Shown in pieces: positions 1 to 10,920 of a stretch of 64,000 bases of DNA. Location of the stretch: contig JACAXG010000068.1 in assembly GCA_018881555.1 (NCBI GenBank), forward strand, positions 1,392,198 through 1,456,197, in the 5' to 3' direction. A model generated the notes under the pieces. It saw only the letters and a program-made list of their open reading frames with translations, did no database searches and was not told the DNA's origin. Each line of letters starts with the position of its first letter. The stretch's first letter is position 1. The stretch is from Amblyornis subalaris (lineage: Eukaryota > Chordata > Aves > Passeriformes > Ptilonorhynchidae). The position numbers and the translations under genes were made by a program.

Positions 1-2030
1 GGACAGCCGTCCTGGGGGCACCTCAGTCACACAGCTCCAGCACAAACCAGCTCAGCTTCCCTAGGGCAACCCCAGACATCAGCTGCTTATGGCAAAACTG
101 CAAATGAAAAGCAGAATCAGGCATGAACACGGCTGAGTTAAAATTCTGTGTCTGAATGGAGGTGAAATGGAGGCGTTTTCTGGACTGTGATGCTCTGGGG
201 CTGGCAGGTAATTGGTCACTTGAGGCACAGTGTTTTAGTAATTTAATGAACAGCACCAGGGGAGTAAAAGAAGACCCACCAGGGAGAGAGAGAGAACCCT
301 TGTCCTGGCAGCTTCCTTGAAGTAGAACCCATCTGCTTCTTCTAAAAAACCCCCTCAGTGATGGGGAGCCCGTCTGCTGCCCCACACCCCCCAGAATGCC
401 CCAAGATGAGCCACAGTTCAGCCCAAACGGTTTGGTTTATTATCTATCACTGAAATCTCACAGTCTGTCTGGGGACATTCTGTGGTGGGGCTGCCTGCCA
501 CCNTTAGGAGAAACTCGATTTAGGAGAAAGCTGGTTTTGAAGGGTAAAATGTCACTGATGGCAGATTTTTAACCCANTGCCATTTAGCAGCTATTCGATA
601 CTTTTATTTCCTTCTGCTGACTTTATACAGTGGAACAGGAGGCGATTTGCAGAGATTAAACAATATTCTGCCCACAAATTAAAATCAATAACTTATTTAT
701 AGGGCTGCTGATGCTCCCAGAACAAAACAGACCTGCCAAGAGGCTGTGAAAGTCCCGAATCAAATGTCATGTATCTCCTGCCCATCTCCACAGTTGGCTG
801 TGTGTGACTGCAGATATAACACAACCCATCCAGTCATTCCATCACTTGATAATCACAGTACATAAATAAATATGATTCCTGAACCAAGCAGTGCTGGTGG
901 TTGGTTTCAGATCTATACGCCTCCTGGTNGTTTCCCCCATATATCATTGTTAAATCTAATATTATTCAATGGAATTTTTCAGGAATCCATTTCTTTTCAC
1001 GAAAGGGGGTTGGCCAGATGCTACGCTGGGTTTTAACCTTCTGTGGATGCTCAAAAGAGCAAATCACACAGTGGTAGTGGGAGCATGACAGAAGATCGAA
1101 GCTCTATAATTATTTTATTCCTATTCCTATTCCTTTCGACAAACTGCATTCATGTGACTTGACACCAAGTCCCTAATTCATTTCTTTTGCACAACTTTCT
1201 GGTCACCATTCCTCTTCCTTGGGGCCTTTTGGCTCAGAGTGACCTTTGTTGGGTCGCTGGCACCTCTGGGAGTCTTCACCACAAATCTCCATGGGGCTCT
1301 GGTCTCTGAGGGCAATCATTACACCAGAATTGTTTGGAACAATTTTGTCACTGAGTTGTGAGGTGAATACTTTGGGAAGGGGAACTGTGTTTTCAGAGAA
1401 GCTGTTTCAANTAAGAATCATAGATTTAGGGGATGCTTTAGATGGGCTTGATGAGATTTTTATACCCGAGATTGCAAAAGCATATATTTCTTAAAAACTG
1501 TCTGCTCAGGGATCTGGCCTGGTTTGAGCATACAGACTATGGTGGGATATAAAAGTCCAAGATTTTAGACTCTTTCGGTTGCTTTCAGTCTGGCACCCTT
1601 GTACCCAACACTTTCTGTGAGTTGTAGCTGAAGCTGATACACATGCAGGTTCTTATGCATTAGGATTTTGTCTTTCATTCCCTTTATCTCTGAATATATG
1701 TGATCCTTAGGTTCACATATCTGCTCTGATACTGGTGAAATAAAGTAATTTTCCCATCCTGTTTCCTTCAGAGGTTTCTGCCCTTCCCTTTTTCTCCTGT
1801 GTTGGTGCACTGGGCAGCCTCAGCTCCTGCTCCTCTAGCAGCAGCTCACAGCAGCAGGGCCGGGATGGAGAAATCTCCCTCCTCCTGCTGAGAAAATCGA
1901 GGGAAAGGGAATGGGAGGAGAGATGGAAATAGATGCAACACAAATTGTCATTTTGCAAAATGGCTTTTTAGGCGAGCACTGCTCTGAATGCACAGTGACA
2001 CTGTACAGATGATTCTTGGCCTGTTAAATA
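1..2030. other. Gene-free AT-rich stretch
   Basis: I see no exon, RNA gene or recognisable transposon here. The open frames on either strand are short (about 120 codons or fewer), overlap each other and show no family motif. A short tandem run (TATTCC)3 lies at 1116-1133. The DNA could be intergenic or intronic; nothing in the sequence decides between these. Confidence 0.6.
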
Positions 2031-2039
2031 ACAGTTTCC

Positions 2040-2740
2040 CCCATATTTATTGCTCTCGAGCTGTGCCTGACAGCTTTATTGCACGCAGACTGGCACATTA
2101 TGAAAAGAAAAGTAAATAGGTCTGTGGAATCATGGCCACAGTATTCCTGTTTAAGGGGAAAACAACTCTTTGGTTTTACATGTTTGAAAAGAGGAGACAG
2201 TTCCTCCTCAGTGTTTTATGGCAGTTCCCCCTCCCGCCTCCCCCTTTCTGCCTTAAACAGTCTGGATTTGTTTGCCTGTATAATTAGGCAATAGCAGCTG
2301 ATTGGGTTGGAATCAAGGGCATTATATCATCCTGAGAGCTGCCTCGATTGATGGACAAGAGAGGCATCAGTCTGTTTATTTGCAAAAGCCACAAACGGGC
2401 CTGCCTGTGCCGTGCACACAGAAAAGTACATTAGCTGCAGCTTTTTTATAATTCTTTGGGAGTAGATATACTGCTAAGGCACTTGAACTCTATTATGATG
2501 TCAAGCTTCTGCTATTTTCTATTATCCTTGGGAAGAAAGCAAAAGAAATCCCGTATATGGTTTCATGAAAGAGAATCTATTATTTGAAAATAATTGTGCC
2601 CACAGCCCTTAATGTGCTGTCGAACCNATACAAATTAAAAGAACCATTATCAAAGTCAGTGCAGTATTTATATACTCAACCATCTCTTTGCTAAATAATT
2701 GCGATAATGGTGCACAGCAGCAGTGCTGAAAACGTGTTTT
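2040..2740. promoter_or_regulatory. Candidate conserved non-coding block A
   Basis: This AT-rich block has no CR1 or simple repeat and carries clustered motifs typical of developmental enhancers: TAATTA-type homeodomain cores near 2281, CGATTGATGG (similar to PBX/HOX sites) at 2345-2354, and AATAATTG / AAATAATTG near 2588 and 2693. It also retains scattered CpGs, such as 'gtgctgtcgaacc'. The call rests on texture only. No conservation score or second species was available, so enhancer function is inference. Confidence 0.3.
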
Positions 2741-3189
2741 ACTGACTTATTTCCTTCCTGCAAGAAGAGATAGAGCTATCTCCTTCTATCAGCCAAGATT
2801 TGGATTTAATGACTCGCCCTCTTTCCTGCCAGCCTTCTCTGTCTGGTCAGTTAAGAGCTGCAACTCTTTTTTCCCATATACAGCACCCTATTTTTGCCCT
2901 CAATTGCTCACTGTTCTCTCCTGCTGTGAACTTCTTCTGCATAACGTGGCTTGGTACAGCTGGGAGCGCGAGGCACCCCAAGGATGGTTGTACTGTGGAT
3001 GCTAAAAAACCCAGGGAGGAAATATCCCACAGAGCCAGGAGTTTTTCACTGATTTAATTGAGACTTAGAGACTTCACTGGTTGCCTACAAAGCTGTGCTT
3101 ACTAGTTCAACCATATCCCTCCCAGCAAAGTAGTTTAAATTTTCTGCAGGAACTCCTGTGGAATTAGAGTTGAATTACTTCATGGGGGT
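2741..3189. other. Gene-free stretch
   Basis: No exon, repeat or regulatory structure was recognised between the candidate block before it and the CR1 copy after it. One 85-codon open frame (2800-3057) has no recognisable domain and is treated as chance. Confidence 0.5.
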
Positions 3190-3428
3190 TGATTTAGATT
3201 AGAAATTTGGANGAAATTCTTCCCTGCGAGGGTGGGGAGGCCCTGGCACAGGTTGCCCAGAGAAGCTGTGGCTGCCCCATCCCTGGAAGCATCCAAGGCC
3301 AGGCTGGACAGGGCTTGGAGCAACCTGGGCTAGTGGAAGGTGTCCCTGCCCATGGCAGGGGTGGAACTGGATGATCTTAAAGTCTCTTCCAACCCAACCC
3401 ATTCTGTGCTTCTNTGACTCTGTGATAT
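3190..3428 (+). mobile_element. CR1 LINE 3' fragment (sense)
   Basis: This is a 5'-truncated CR1 retrotransposon end. Diagnostic segments in order are a degenerate 'tagattagatattaggaagaaattctt', 'ggtggggaggccctggcacaggttgcccagagaagctgtggctgccccat' (3230-3282), 'aaggccaggctggacagggcttggagcaacctgg', 'tgcccatggcagggg', and a terminal block near 3390-3425 with decayed ATTCTRTG-like repeats. Ending at that tail while lacking the ORF is the normal outcome of CR1 target-primed reverse transcription. It contains two ambiguous bases and is not expected to be mobile or to encode protein. Confidence 0.93.
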
Positions 3429-5289
3429 TTGCACAACAAATGTATGCATGCATTTGTTCACAACCAGTTTAATTACCAGCTGAATTATTATTAATACTTC
3501 AAAACATTTCTTTCTTTTTGAAGTTGAAAATCGGAATGGGGTTTTCTTGTNGCCTCACCACTCCCACAGGTGTTTCAGTGTCCCTGCATCCCCATCCTCT
3601 TCCATCCCTGTGTGATTTTGTGAGCAGGGCAATGAGGGTGGCCTGAGCTCCCACCAGCTCTGGTGGCTCAGAAGGGGCAGGCTCAGGCTCTCCTGGTGTG
3701 GATTCCCTGGTTCCCGACAGGAATTGAACTCAAGATGCTTCAGCCTCAGCCAAGGTGCATTTCCTAATCCTGACTCCATGTTTTAATGTATGATTTAGGA
3801 CCTAATATCTTGTGAGCTTGTCACATTAGGTGGAATGATCAAAGGTCTTAAAAGATTGGNAAGGACTCACTGTAGGACAAAAGGATCACTTGAGCTTGTT
3901 TGCTTAAAAATCTCTGCCGAAAACAAGCTCTTCTCCCTTTTATTCTCATTGCTCTCCCATCTGTTGTGTAGCCATTACAGACCCAAGAGCTGAAAAGAGA
4001 GAAAGACTGAAACGCATTTTTGAACAAAAATTTCTNTAACCACACAAGTGCCACAGGTCACCGTCGTTCCCAGCTTCAGTGGCTGCTCAGGTCCCTATTA
4101 AAAAGCAGTTTATTTGTCTCTCAGAAGACACTTCTAACACCAGATGAGGCAGCAGAACCGTGCAGGCTGTGCTGGGAAGGGGCTGCAGGGCTTTGCTGGC
4201 TGCTGTGTCTCGGAGCAGACACAGGGCACTGATGGAGAGAGATGTGCAGGAAGATTAAATTTCCTTGGGAGAAGCTGAGCCTGGCCTGGCTGGGGCTCTC
4301 GGGCTCATTTTCATAAATACCAGATTTATTGTGACATTGCAGTGAGTATTTTTCTCATGGGGGAGAATGAACCAAACAGCAGCACTTGGCTGAACAGGTC
4401 CTTTCCACTCAGCCGTGTAAAAGGTACCTGCCACACGTGTAAATATGGGAGAGAAAATGGTGTCATCAGCCTGTAATAAAATATTCTGGTCTCAGATTGC
4501 CATCTGTCAATGATATTTTAGCTCATTTTCTTTCAGGAAAGAAGTGAGCTTATTTTCTTTAATCGACTGATAAAATTCCAGTTATTTAGAGCATTGGATT
4601 TTCCTCAAAAAAAAAAAAAGAAAAAAAGATTGTGCTGCAGTCAAGGGAATTATTTGACCAAATAGGTTTTTTTGCCTTTGTTTTACTGCATTAGCTTATT
4701 TTAAAGGAGCAAAGAAAACCTTAGCTGGTGCTTTGTGGAGGCTGCTACAAGTTTTTTACTTGCCAGTTCTTCTGTGTCTGCAAAAAAACCCCAACAAACC
4801 CATGATACAGAATTATCAACCTCACACCCTTTAGAAGTTATAAAACCCAGACAACCCAGGACTGATTTTTTAAAAAAGTTAATTTTTACACCATATTTTC
4901 CTGCTTTTATTTGCTTCCTCTTTTGAGCTTCAGCTCACTGGAAGTGCTCCATCATTTGGATGCCATCAGGATAGAAACTTCCTGAGGGAAAACANGGCTT
5001 TGCTGTCACCTCCAAGGACAGACTCCAAATAAAAAGCCCCAAACCCCAGAGCAGGCAGCACTCAGGGGTACCTGTTTTGGTCCTAATTTTGAGGCAGATT
5101 CACAGCAGCAGGACTGGAGAAAGGAAAAGCAGTTATGGGAAAGGGAAGGGATCCTACTTGGTCTTCTGATGGTCAGGGATGTCTCACCAAGTGACAAGTG
5201 AGGTGTGAGTAAATAAAACAACACGGAACGGGCACATTCCCTCTCCTCGTTTNTAAGCCCTTCTCCAGGAGTGTGTTCCTCGCCCCACA
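3429..5289. other. Gene-free stretch
   Basis: No exon was recognised. An interrupted A-rich tract lies at 4607-4627 and is listed separately. The T-rich sequence around 4500-4700 and the short open frames at 4020-4232 and 4735-4926 have no protein-family features. Confidence 0.5.
4607..4627 (+). repeat. A-rich homopolymer tract
   Basis: Thirteen A, then one G, then seven A. No retroposed body ends at it on its 5' side, so I call it a simple low-complexity tract and not the tail of a processed pseudogene. Confidence 0.85.
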
Positions 5290-5720
5290 CACACAACCTG
5301 CATTTACCCTGCCGAGGAGGGAGCAGGAATTCACAATTTTAATTACACTCCGGGGACTCTGGTGAGATCAAATCCCACACCCTGGAAGGAGGCAGGGAAT
5401 ACACCTGGAGGCAGCCGCGTGCAGCTACTGATGTGCAGATTCGAAAACCGGGAAACGCTTCCCAGTGGAATTACTCTTTCCTAAATATTGCAACTTCCAT
5501 TTACTAAAGCAGCTGGTGTTGGAAAAAAACCCTAAAGAATCGGCTCTAAAGCCCATTATTCTTCTCGCTACCAGCTAATGAATTTTCCCTCTGCCCTTCT
5601 ACATTAGTTTNCTTTTAGCAAGAGACTTTTTTTCATATTACTTTCAGCTATCTCTGGTGTTGGAGCTTTGATATCTCGTTAGTACAATCTGTAAATACGA
5701 CTCTGCAGACATTGCTCAAG
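5290..5720. promoter_or_regulatory. Candidate conserved non-coding block B
   Basis: Repeat-free sequence with retained CpGs ('gccgcgtgcag', 'gattcgaaaaccgggaaacgc') beside AT-rich homeodomain-like cores ('ttttaattacac', 'ccagctaatgaat'). This mix is common in vertebrate enhancers. No comparative data were available, so the call is tentative. Confidence 0.25.
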
Positions 5721-6387
5721 GGCAGGCTTTGACCCTGAGCGCTCCAGCAGCTCCTGCTTCGGAAAACACAACTACAAAGAGCTGCTCAGAGCTGAGGCTG
5801 AGAGCTGGGGCTTCAGCAAAGGGTTAAATGGGAGAAGTGAGAAGTGGAATGTGGTGGTGGCCAAGCTTATCCCTGTCACACACANTTGTTTTGGCATAAA
5901 AATGCTCCATTCTGTCAAAGTGTTGCCAACACTCACAATTTTAATACGGTTCACACGTTATATTTGTTTGGGCTTTTTCCCTTAAAGTCCTGGTTCCTNG
6001 AGTTCTGCCAGGGTAAGAAATTCAGCTGTTTTTCCCCCTCCCTGGAAGTAAGTTTCTACTTCATGGTTAAGAACAAAGCCTTGAAAATATGGTTTAAATT
6101 CATTTTAGAAACTCAGAAAAGCAGAAGATAAATAACTGAGCGTNTATTATTTTTCTGAGAGACAATACCTCAGGTTTTTGTGAGGGCTGACTCATGGCTT
6201 TTAAATGCTCGTGGTTGGCAGCACTGTTGTTATAATTTATGACTAAGTTTNATTTTTTTTGGTTTTGTTGTTGTAATCAGTTATATCTCCATCTACATGT
6301 TATATACATTCCAAAATAAATGCATGTAACTCCCATGCTTGTACTGCAGGAAGTGGTTCCTGTTTATGTTAGTAGAGACCTACATAG
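5721..6387. other. Gene-free stretch
   Basis: AT-rich DNA without recognisable exons or repeats. The two overlapping open frames on opposite strands near 5772-6131 each include an N codon and have no motif. Confidence 0.5.
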
Positions 6388-6795
6388 TTCANGGAATGAT
6401 TAAGATTGGAAAAGATGTCCAAGACCATCACATCCAACCTGTGACCAAATACCACCATGGTCACTAAACCATATTATGAAGTGCCAAATCCACTCGTTTT
6501 TTGAGCACTTGCAGGGATTGTGACTCCACCACTTCCCTGGGCAGCTTCTTCCAATGCTTGGCCACTTTTTCAGTGANGAAATTTTTCCTAATATCCAACT
6601 TGAACTTCCCCTGATGCAACTCGAGGCCTTTTCCTCTTGTCCTATCGCTTGTTATTTGGGAGAAAAGACCAAGCCCCACCTGGCTACACTCACCTTTCAG
6701 GTAATTGTAGAGAGTGATCCTGATCCTCCTTTTCTCCAGGATAAACAACACCAGATCCCTCAATTAGTCCTCATAGGCCTTCTGCTCCATAATAC
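6388..6795 (-). mobile_element. CR1 LINE fragment with ORF2 C-terminus (antisense)
   Basis: Read on the minus strand, 6763-6464 encodes about 99 residues that match the known C-terminal end of the CR1 ORF2 reverse-transcriptase protein: segments resembling EKRR.R..LYNYLKG, GLFSQ.TSDRTRG, LDIRKNF.TEKVAKHW and LPREVVES.SLQVLKKR..LAL occur in that order. The one N (6578) falls in the codon for the second aromatic residue of the NFF motif. The 3' untranslated part follows at 6388-6460, with 'tccaacctgtgaccaaataccaccatggtcactaaaccat'. This copy belongs to a different CR1 subfamily from the 'tgcccatggcaggg' copies elsewhere. It is truncated at its 5' end and lacks the endonuclease and most of the reverse transcriptase, so it is a dead fragment. 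Confidence 0.92.
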
Positions 6796-7197
6796 ACAAT
6801 ATATCCAGATATATCTAAATATCCAGTCCAGACACAGTGTAATTTAAGGAAGAGGGAGTAGATTAAATTTGAACATGGTGTGTCTGTGTGTGTAGAAAAG
6901 ATGGGGAACTCAGACCCAGCAAACATCTTCCTCCTCCCCACATCAAACTTATCCATTTCAGACTTGCCAAGTGGCAATTGTTGGCCCCCCTCAGATTGAT
7001 TTAAAGGTTGCTTTACCTCATTTGGAGTTGGGGATGTTGAAGCTCTGGAAAAAGCCAGCAGAGCTACTCACTCCCAAAATCTGCCTCCAGGAATGGGTAT
7101 TTTTACACATTTTTTAATGAGCTAANCTTGTAAGGTCAGGTTTTGTGCTGAATGAGGTGCCATCCATCATAAAACATAAATCTTGACATCCTCTGTT
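6796..7197. other. Gene-free stretch between CR1 copies
   Basis: No exon or repeat was recognised in the roughly 400 bases between two CR1 insertions. Confidence 0.5.
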
Positions 7198-7312
7198 CGA
7201 GGCCAGGCTGGACAGGGTTTGGAGCAANCTGGTCTAGTGGAAGGTGTCCCTGCTCATGACAGCAGGGTTGGAACGAGATGAACTTTAAGATCTTTTCCCA
7301 CCCAAACCAGTC
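7198..7312 (+). mobile_element. CR1 LINE short 3' fragment (sense)
   Basis: It begins at 'gaggccaggctggacagggtttggagcaa', continues through 'ctagtggaaggtgtccctgctcatgacagcagggttggaac' and ends near 'cccacccaaaccagtctt'. Only about the last 115 bases of the element are present, and the terminal octamer repeats are nearly erased, so this is an older or more decayed copy than the one at 3.2 kb. Confidence 0.85.
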
Positions 7313-9599
7313 TTGAAATCAAAGGTTATAGGGTTGAAACAGCCTTAACTCCCCCAATCCACAGCCAGCCATTCCANAGGATGATGCTGCAGGGGTCGCT
7401 GGTTTGGCAAACCCTCCCTGCTCGAGGGCTGGGTGAGCTGTCAGCCTCTGCTCCCGGTGCCATCCTGGCCAAAAGGCACCCAGAGGAGAGCGTTGGCAGA
7501 AAAAAAACAGGATTCAGTCTTGACTTTCCTTTTCACACCTTCTCCTTCGCTCAGCCCCAGGAACTTCCCTCCTCCCCATACAAAAACCCAAACAAAACAA
7601 ACCCACACNTATCATAGACGTTTGTATTTATGATGCTGCTGCAAAGCAGAACATTCTATTATAAAGTATATTTCAGAAAACTGAATCCTGAGCAGGATGT
7701 TTAACACAGAGCCTCTCCCATGCTGAAAATACAGGATTTCCTGCGTGAGGGAATCTCTTGCTCGGTACAACTCTTACTGAGGGGTTTTATTTCAGCAAGG
7801 CCTTGGCATTGGAGGAAAAATCTATTCAGGCATCTATTCAGTGAGCAAAAGCTATTCAGGAAGCACATGAAAATGTATAGAAATAGTAACAAGGAACCAA
7901 TCATCTTAACCCCAAATACGCTGAATAATCAGGACAAAGCAGCCCTTACTTCACTGAGAACTTTCTGTGTGTGGCCACAGGGAGAATAAAATGGATACAA
8001 AAGGGCTGTGGCAGAGTTCTGGCTCTCCCTTGGCCTAGGATATTTATCTCTGCCCATCCCAGTAATCCCAGTGCCAGGTGGGACCAGGCTGGGAAACAGC
8101 CTCAGCCTCTCTGTCTTGCAGAAATACCCTTTGCTTTTGCAATTATTCTCGTTTTACTTTCTAATCACACAGTTCACAGTCACACCTTCCAGTTTTAGGA
8201 CTGTCTTCTGAAGCCCAACTTCAATATTTGCCCGGCTTCCAAGTTTCCTAAAAGTTCCCCCTTTCCAGTCCATGCGGTCCATCAGCTCTCCACGTGCTCC
8301 CCGAACCAGCAAACGGGGAGCTGGTCCACTGCTAATAAACACTCTGCAAGAGCCAAGAGAGTCTGTCTGGATGCCTGCAGAAATAATATTGGAAATTTGA
8401 TTTACAGTTTTCAGAGCCTCCTAAGGATTACGTCTCAAAATTAAGAAGGGAAAACTTATTTTTAACATCTTGGAGGATGAATAAAAACCCGTGAGTGCTC
8501 GCTTTTCTTGCTTAACTTACACCTTTGCTCCTCTCTGGCTAAACATAGTCTTGGTACTTCATTATTTCAGCCTGGAAAATTCCTGAAGGTTGACTAGCTG
8601 GAAAAATCTGGGGTAACATTTAGTTTAAGCTTTTAGACTGAAAGGTATTTGCATTGATTTCATCCTACACAATTAACCCANTTTTCACTGATGCTCTTCC
8701 TTTGTTTTAGTAAAACTCCTCAAATTTAACCTGTGTGTATGNAAAATTTTGGGCCAATAAAGAATTATTTCAATTCAGTAATTTCCTCATTTTTCCATTA
8801 TGGGCAATTGGGGTTATTTTTGAAGATTTATTTTTATGTAAACATCACGATAAAAAATGTTACGTAATTTCAGTCCTGAAAAGTAAAAGANGATGATCTT
8901 ATCTTGTTTTTTAGTTCAGGAGATGCCATTGCATGGACACAGAATCCCAAGTGTTGGTTGCCTACACATCAAACATCCAGCTGGAAAATCAATATAAATA
9001 TTTGCACTTTAGGTGTTTTGTATGAGGGNTTTTTTTAAAGAAATGTTAAAATTTTGAAGAGTCCTCAGGGTTACTGGTTTGCTGATGTTGGTTATTCTGC
9101 AATAGTATAAAAAAGAGACTCAGGCCCTTTATTTGTCTGATAGGATCTGTAATACATATGTGAATACTGAAGGTAANTAACTGTGTCCAGCTCTATTCGG
9201 AGAGAAATTCATTGCTGCAGCAGAGGTTTTCCATCATATTGCTGTGATTTGATAATTTCAGTGCTGCTGGTCAGGGACTCTACAGCAAAAGCTCAGAGAA
9301 TTATCAGCTAATAGCTCCTGAAGGCCTGCAGCTGATATTAAACCTGAACTTTTATGAAACCGGATTTTGTGCTACAAAGAGGCAAAAAACGCATTGAGGC
9401 TGTGCTAAATGAGAAAACATTTTTTCTGTTTGCATGGGGAGCTGGTTGTTCACTGCTTCAGCACTTGCCCTGCCAGACCTTGGGCTAGCAACGAGCAATA
9501 TTTGGCCAGTCCTGTTTGCAGAGCTGGTGCTGCCAGGGCTGTGTAAAGATGAGGAGAGGGGGGACCCCTATGCTTGGCTTCTTAACTGATGGAGGCAAC
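7313..9599. other. Gene-free AT-rich stretch
   Basis: No exon, RNA gene or transposon was recognised. Short overlapping open frames occur near 7381-7633 and 7701-8342 on both strands, but they mirror each other and carry no known domain. 8400-9100 is very AT-rich with T and A runs. Confidence 0.5.
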
Positions 9600-9762
9600 C
9601 AGAGAATCCCAGAGTGGTTTGGGTTGGAAAAGACTTTAAAGATCATCTTGTTCCACCCCTGCCATGGGCAGGGACACCTTCCACTATCCCAGGTTGCTCC
9701 AAGCCCCGTCCAGCCTGGCCNTGGGCACTTCCAGGGATGGGGCAGGCACAGCTTCTCTCAGT
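9600..9762 (-). mobile_element. CR1 LINE 3' fragment (antisense)
   Basis: In plus-strand order it shows 'agaatcccagagtggtttgggttggaaaagactttaaagatcat', 'ccctgccatgggcagggacaccttccactatcccaggttgctcc' and 'ttccagggatggggcaggcacagcttctct', the reverse complement of the CR1 3' end. Comparison with the other copies indicates the N at 9721 is probably a T. The element is 5'-truncated to about 160 bases. Confidence 0.93.
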
Positions 9763-10162
9763 GTTGATGTCAGGCTGGCTGAATAGAAAAGGTTCTGGAA
9801 AAAAANGTGACAGCTCCAAGTGCTCTGGGCAAGAGTTAAAATTAGTAATGGTGTAGCCATAGTGGCTGAGGGGCCAATAAATCCTTGCAACACAGAGCCT
9901 TGATTCAAGGTTTTGTGGGTGTGAAGGAGAGGTTTATCACTTCTTCCAGTAGGCTCAAGGGCAGAACTTGTAATAATGAACAATTTAATAAAGAAACCAT
10001 AATTGGGCCAGCCTGAAGAAATAAAGGGCATAAGGAAATAATCAAGAAGTAAAAAGCTGATGGTTTATAACCTGCACTGGCAGATTCTTGCACTGAGCTT
10101 GTGTGCTGAGGAGACAGTGGGAACACAGTGAGATACTCCAGTCACTGTCTGGTTGGGTACAT
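9763..10162. other. Spacer between two antisense CR1 copies
   Basis: About 400 bases with no recognised exon or repeat. The open frame on the minus strand here runs out of the neighbouring CR1 and is not a gene. Confidence 0.5.
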
Positions 10163-10525
10163 GGAANCATAGAACCACAGAATTGTTTGGGTTGGAAAGA
10201 AGCTTAAAGCTCATCTCATTCCACCCCCTGCCATGGGCAGGGACACCTTCCACTAGCCCAGGTTGCTCCAAGCCCCGTCCAGCCTGGNNTTGGACACTTC
10301 CAGGGATGGGCCAGCCACAGCTTCTCTGTGCCAGTGTCTCACCACCCTCACAGGGATGAATTTCTTCCTAATATCTAAGCTAAATTTCACCTCTTTCAGT
10401 TTGAACCTGTTTCCTCTTGTCCTGTCACAACAATTCCTGATGCAGGGTCCCTCTCCAGCTTCCTTGGACACTGGAAGGCTGCTCTGAGGTCTCCATGCAA
10501 CCTTCTCTTCTCCAGGCTTGATACT
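10163..10525 (-). mobile_element. CR1 LINE 3' fragment (antisense), longer copy
   Basis: It starts with decayed ATTCTRTG tail repeats ('catagaaccacagaattgtttgggttggaaag') and continues through 'ccatgggcagggacaccttccactagcccagg', 'catagggatgaatttcttcctaatatctaa' type sequence, 'gtttcctcttgtcctgtcacaa' and 'ggtctccatgcaaccttctcttctccaggctt'. This order matches the reverse complement of CR1 from the end of ORF2 to the 3' tail. On the minus strand the segment reading FKL.E.KF.LDIRKKF corresponds to the ORF2 C-terminus. NN at 10288-10289 most likely stands for CC, by comparison with the other copies. Confidence 0.93.
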
Positions 10526-10714
10526 GAGACAAAGAAAACGTGACATTCTTGCTATCTGGCAGAAACACCAGAAAATAATGCCGAATTTCTCTCCAAGAAC
10601 CACCCCCAAAAACCAGGTGAGAAAGGCCTTTGGAGTTATAGTGGGCATTTCTGCTGACCTTCTTTTTGAATATATCTGTGGCATATGGGAAGCTGCTCCG
10701 TGAAAGCATCACCC
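10526..10714. other. Short unassigned spacer
   Basis: No clear feature. The open frame that crosses it on the minus strand is an extension of the CR1 reading frame. Confidence 0.4.
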
Positions 10715-10920
10715 TGCAAACTCAATTATTNCGGCGCCACAGCAGTGCCGATTGGCGTTGGTGTGCTGCTTCCGCGACTCGCGCGGCGAGGATAAATCAC
10801 ACCCCGCACGATCCTTTAATCACTCCCATTTTCTAGAAGAGCTCTCAGCAAGCTAAATGAAGCATGGTGGATAGCCTGTAGCTACCTATTAATACCCAAA
10901 TTCTCTGTCTGGGCCAAGTT
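10715..10920. promoter_or_regulatory. CpG-dense micro-block, candidate regulatory element
   Basis: Between 10732 and 10812 I count 12 CpG dinucleotides in about 80 bases, including 'cgcgactcgcgcggcg', inside DNA that is otherwise AT-rich and CpG-poor. An inverted CCAAT core (ATTGG, near 10751) and GATAAAT lie in the same segment. It is followed by AT-rich sequence with homeodomain-like cores ('cctttaatcactccc', 'ctattaatacc'). The CpGs suggest a methylation-free regulatory element or selection on the sequence. It could instead be a small orphan CpG promoter. No exon was recognised next to it. Confidence 0.35.

Noticed and set aside
10253..10684. 143-codon minus-strand open frame
   Set aside because: Most of it is the ORF2 C-terminal end and 3' region of the antisense CR1 copy, not a host gene.
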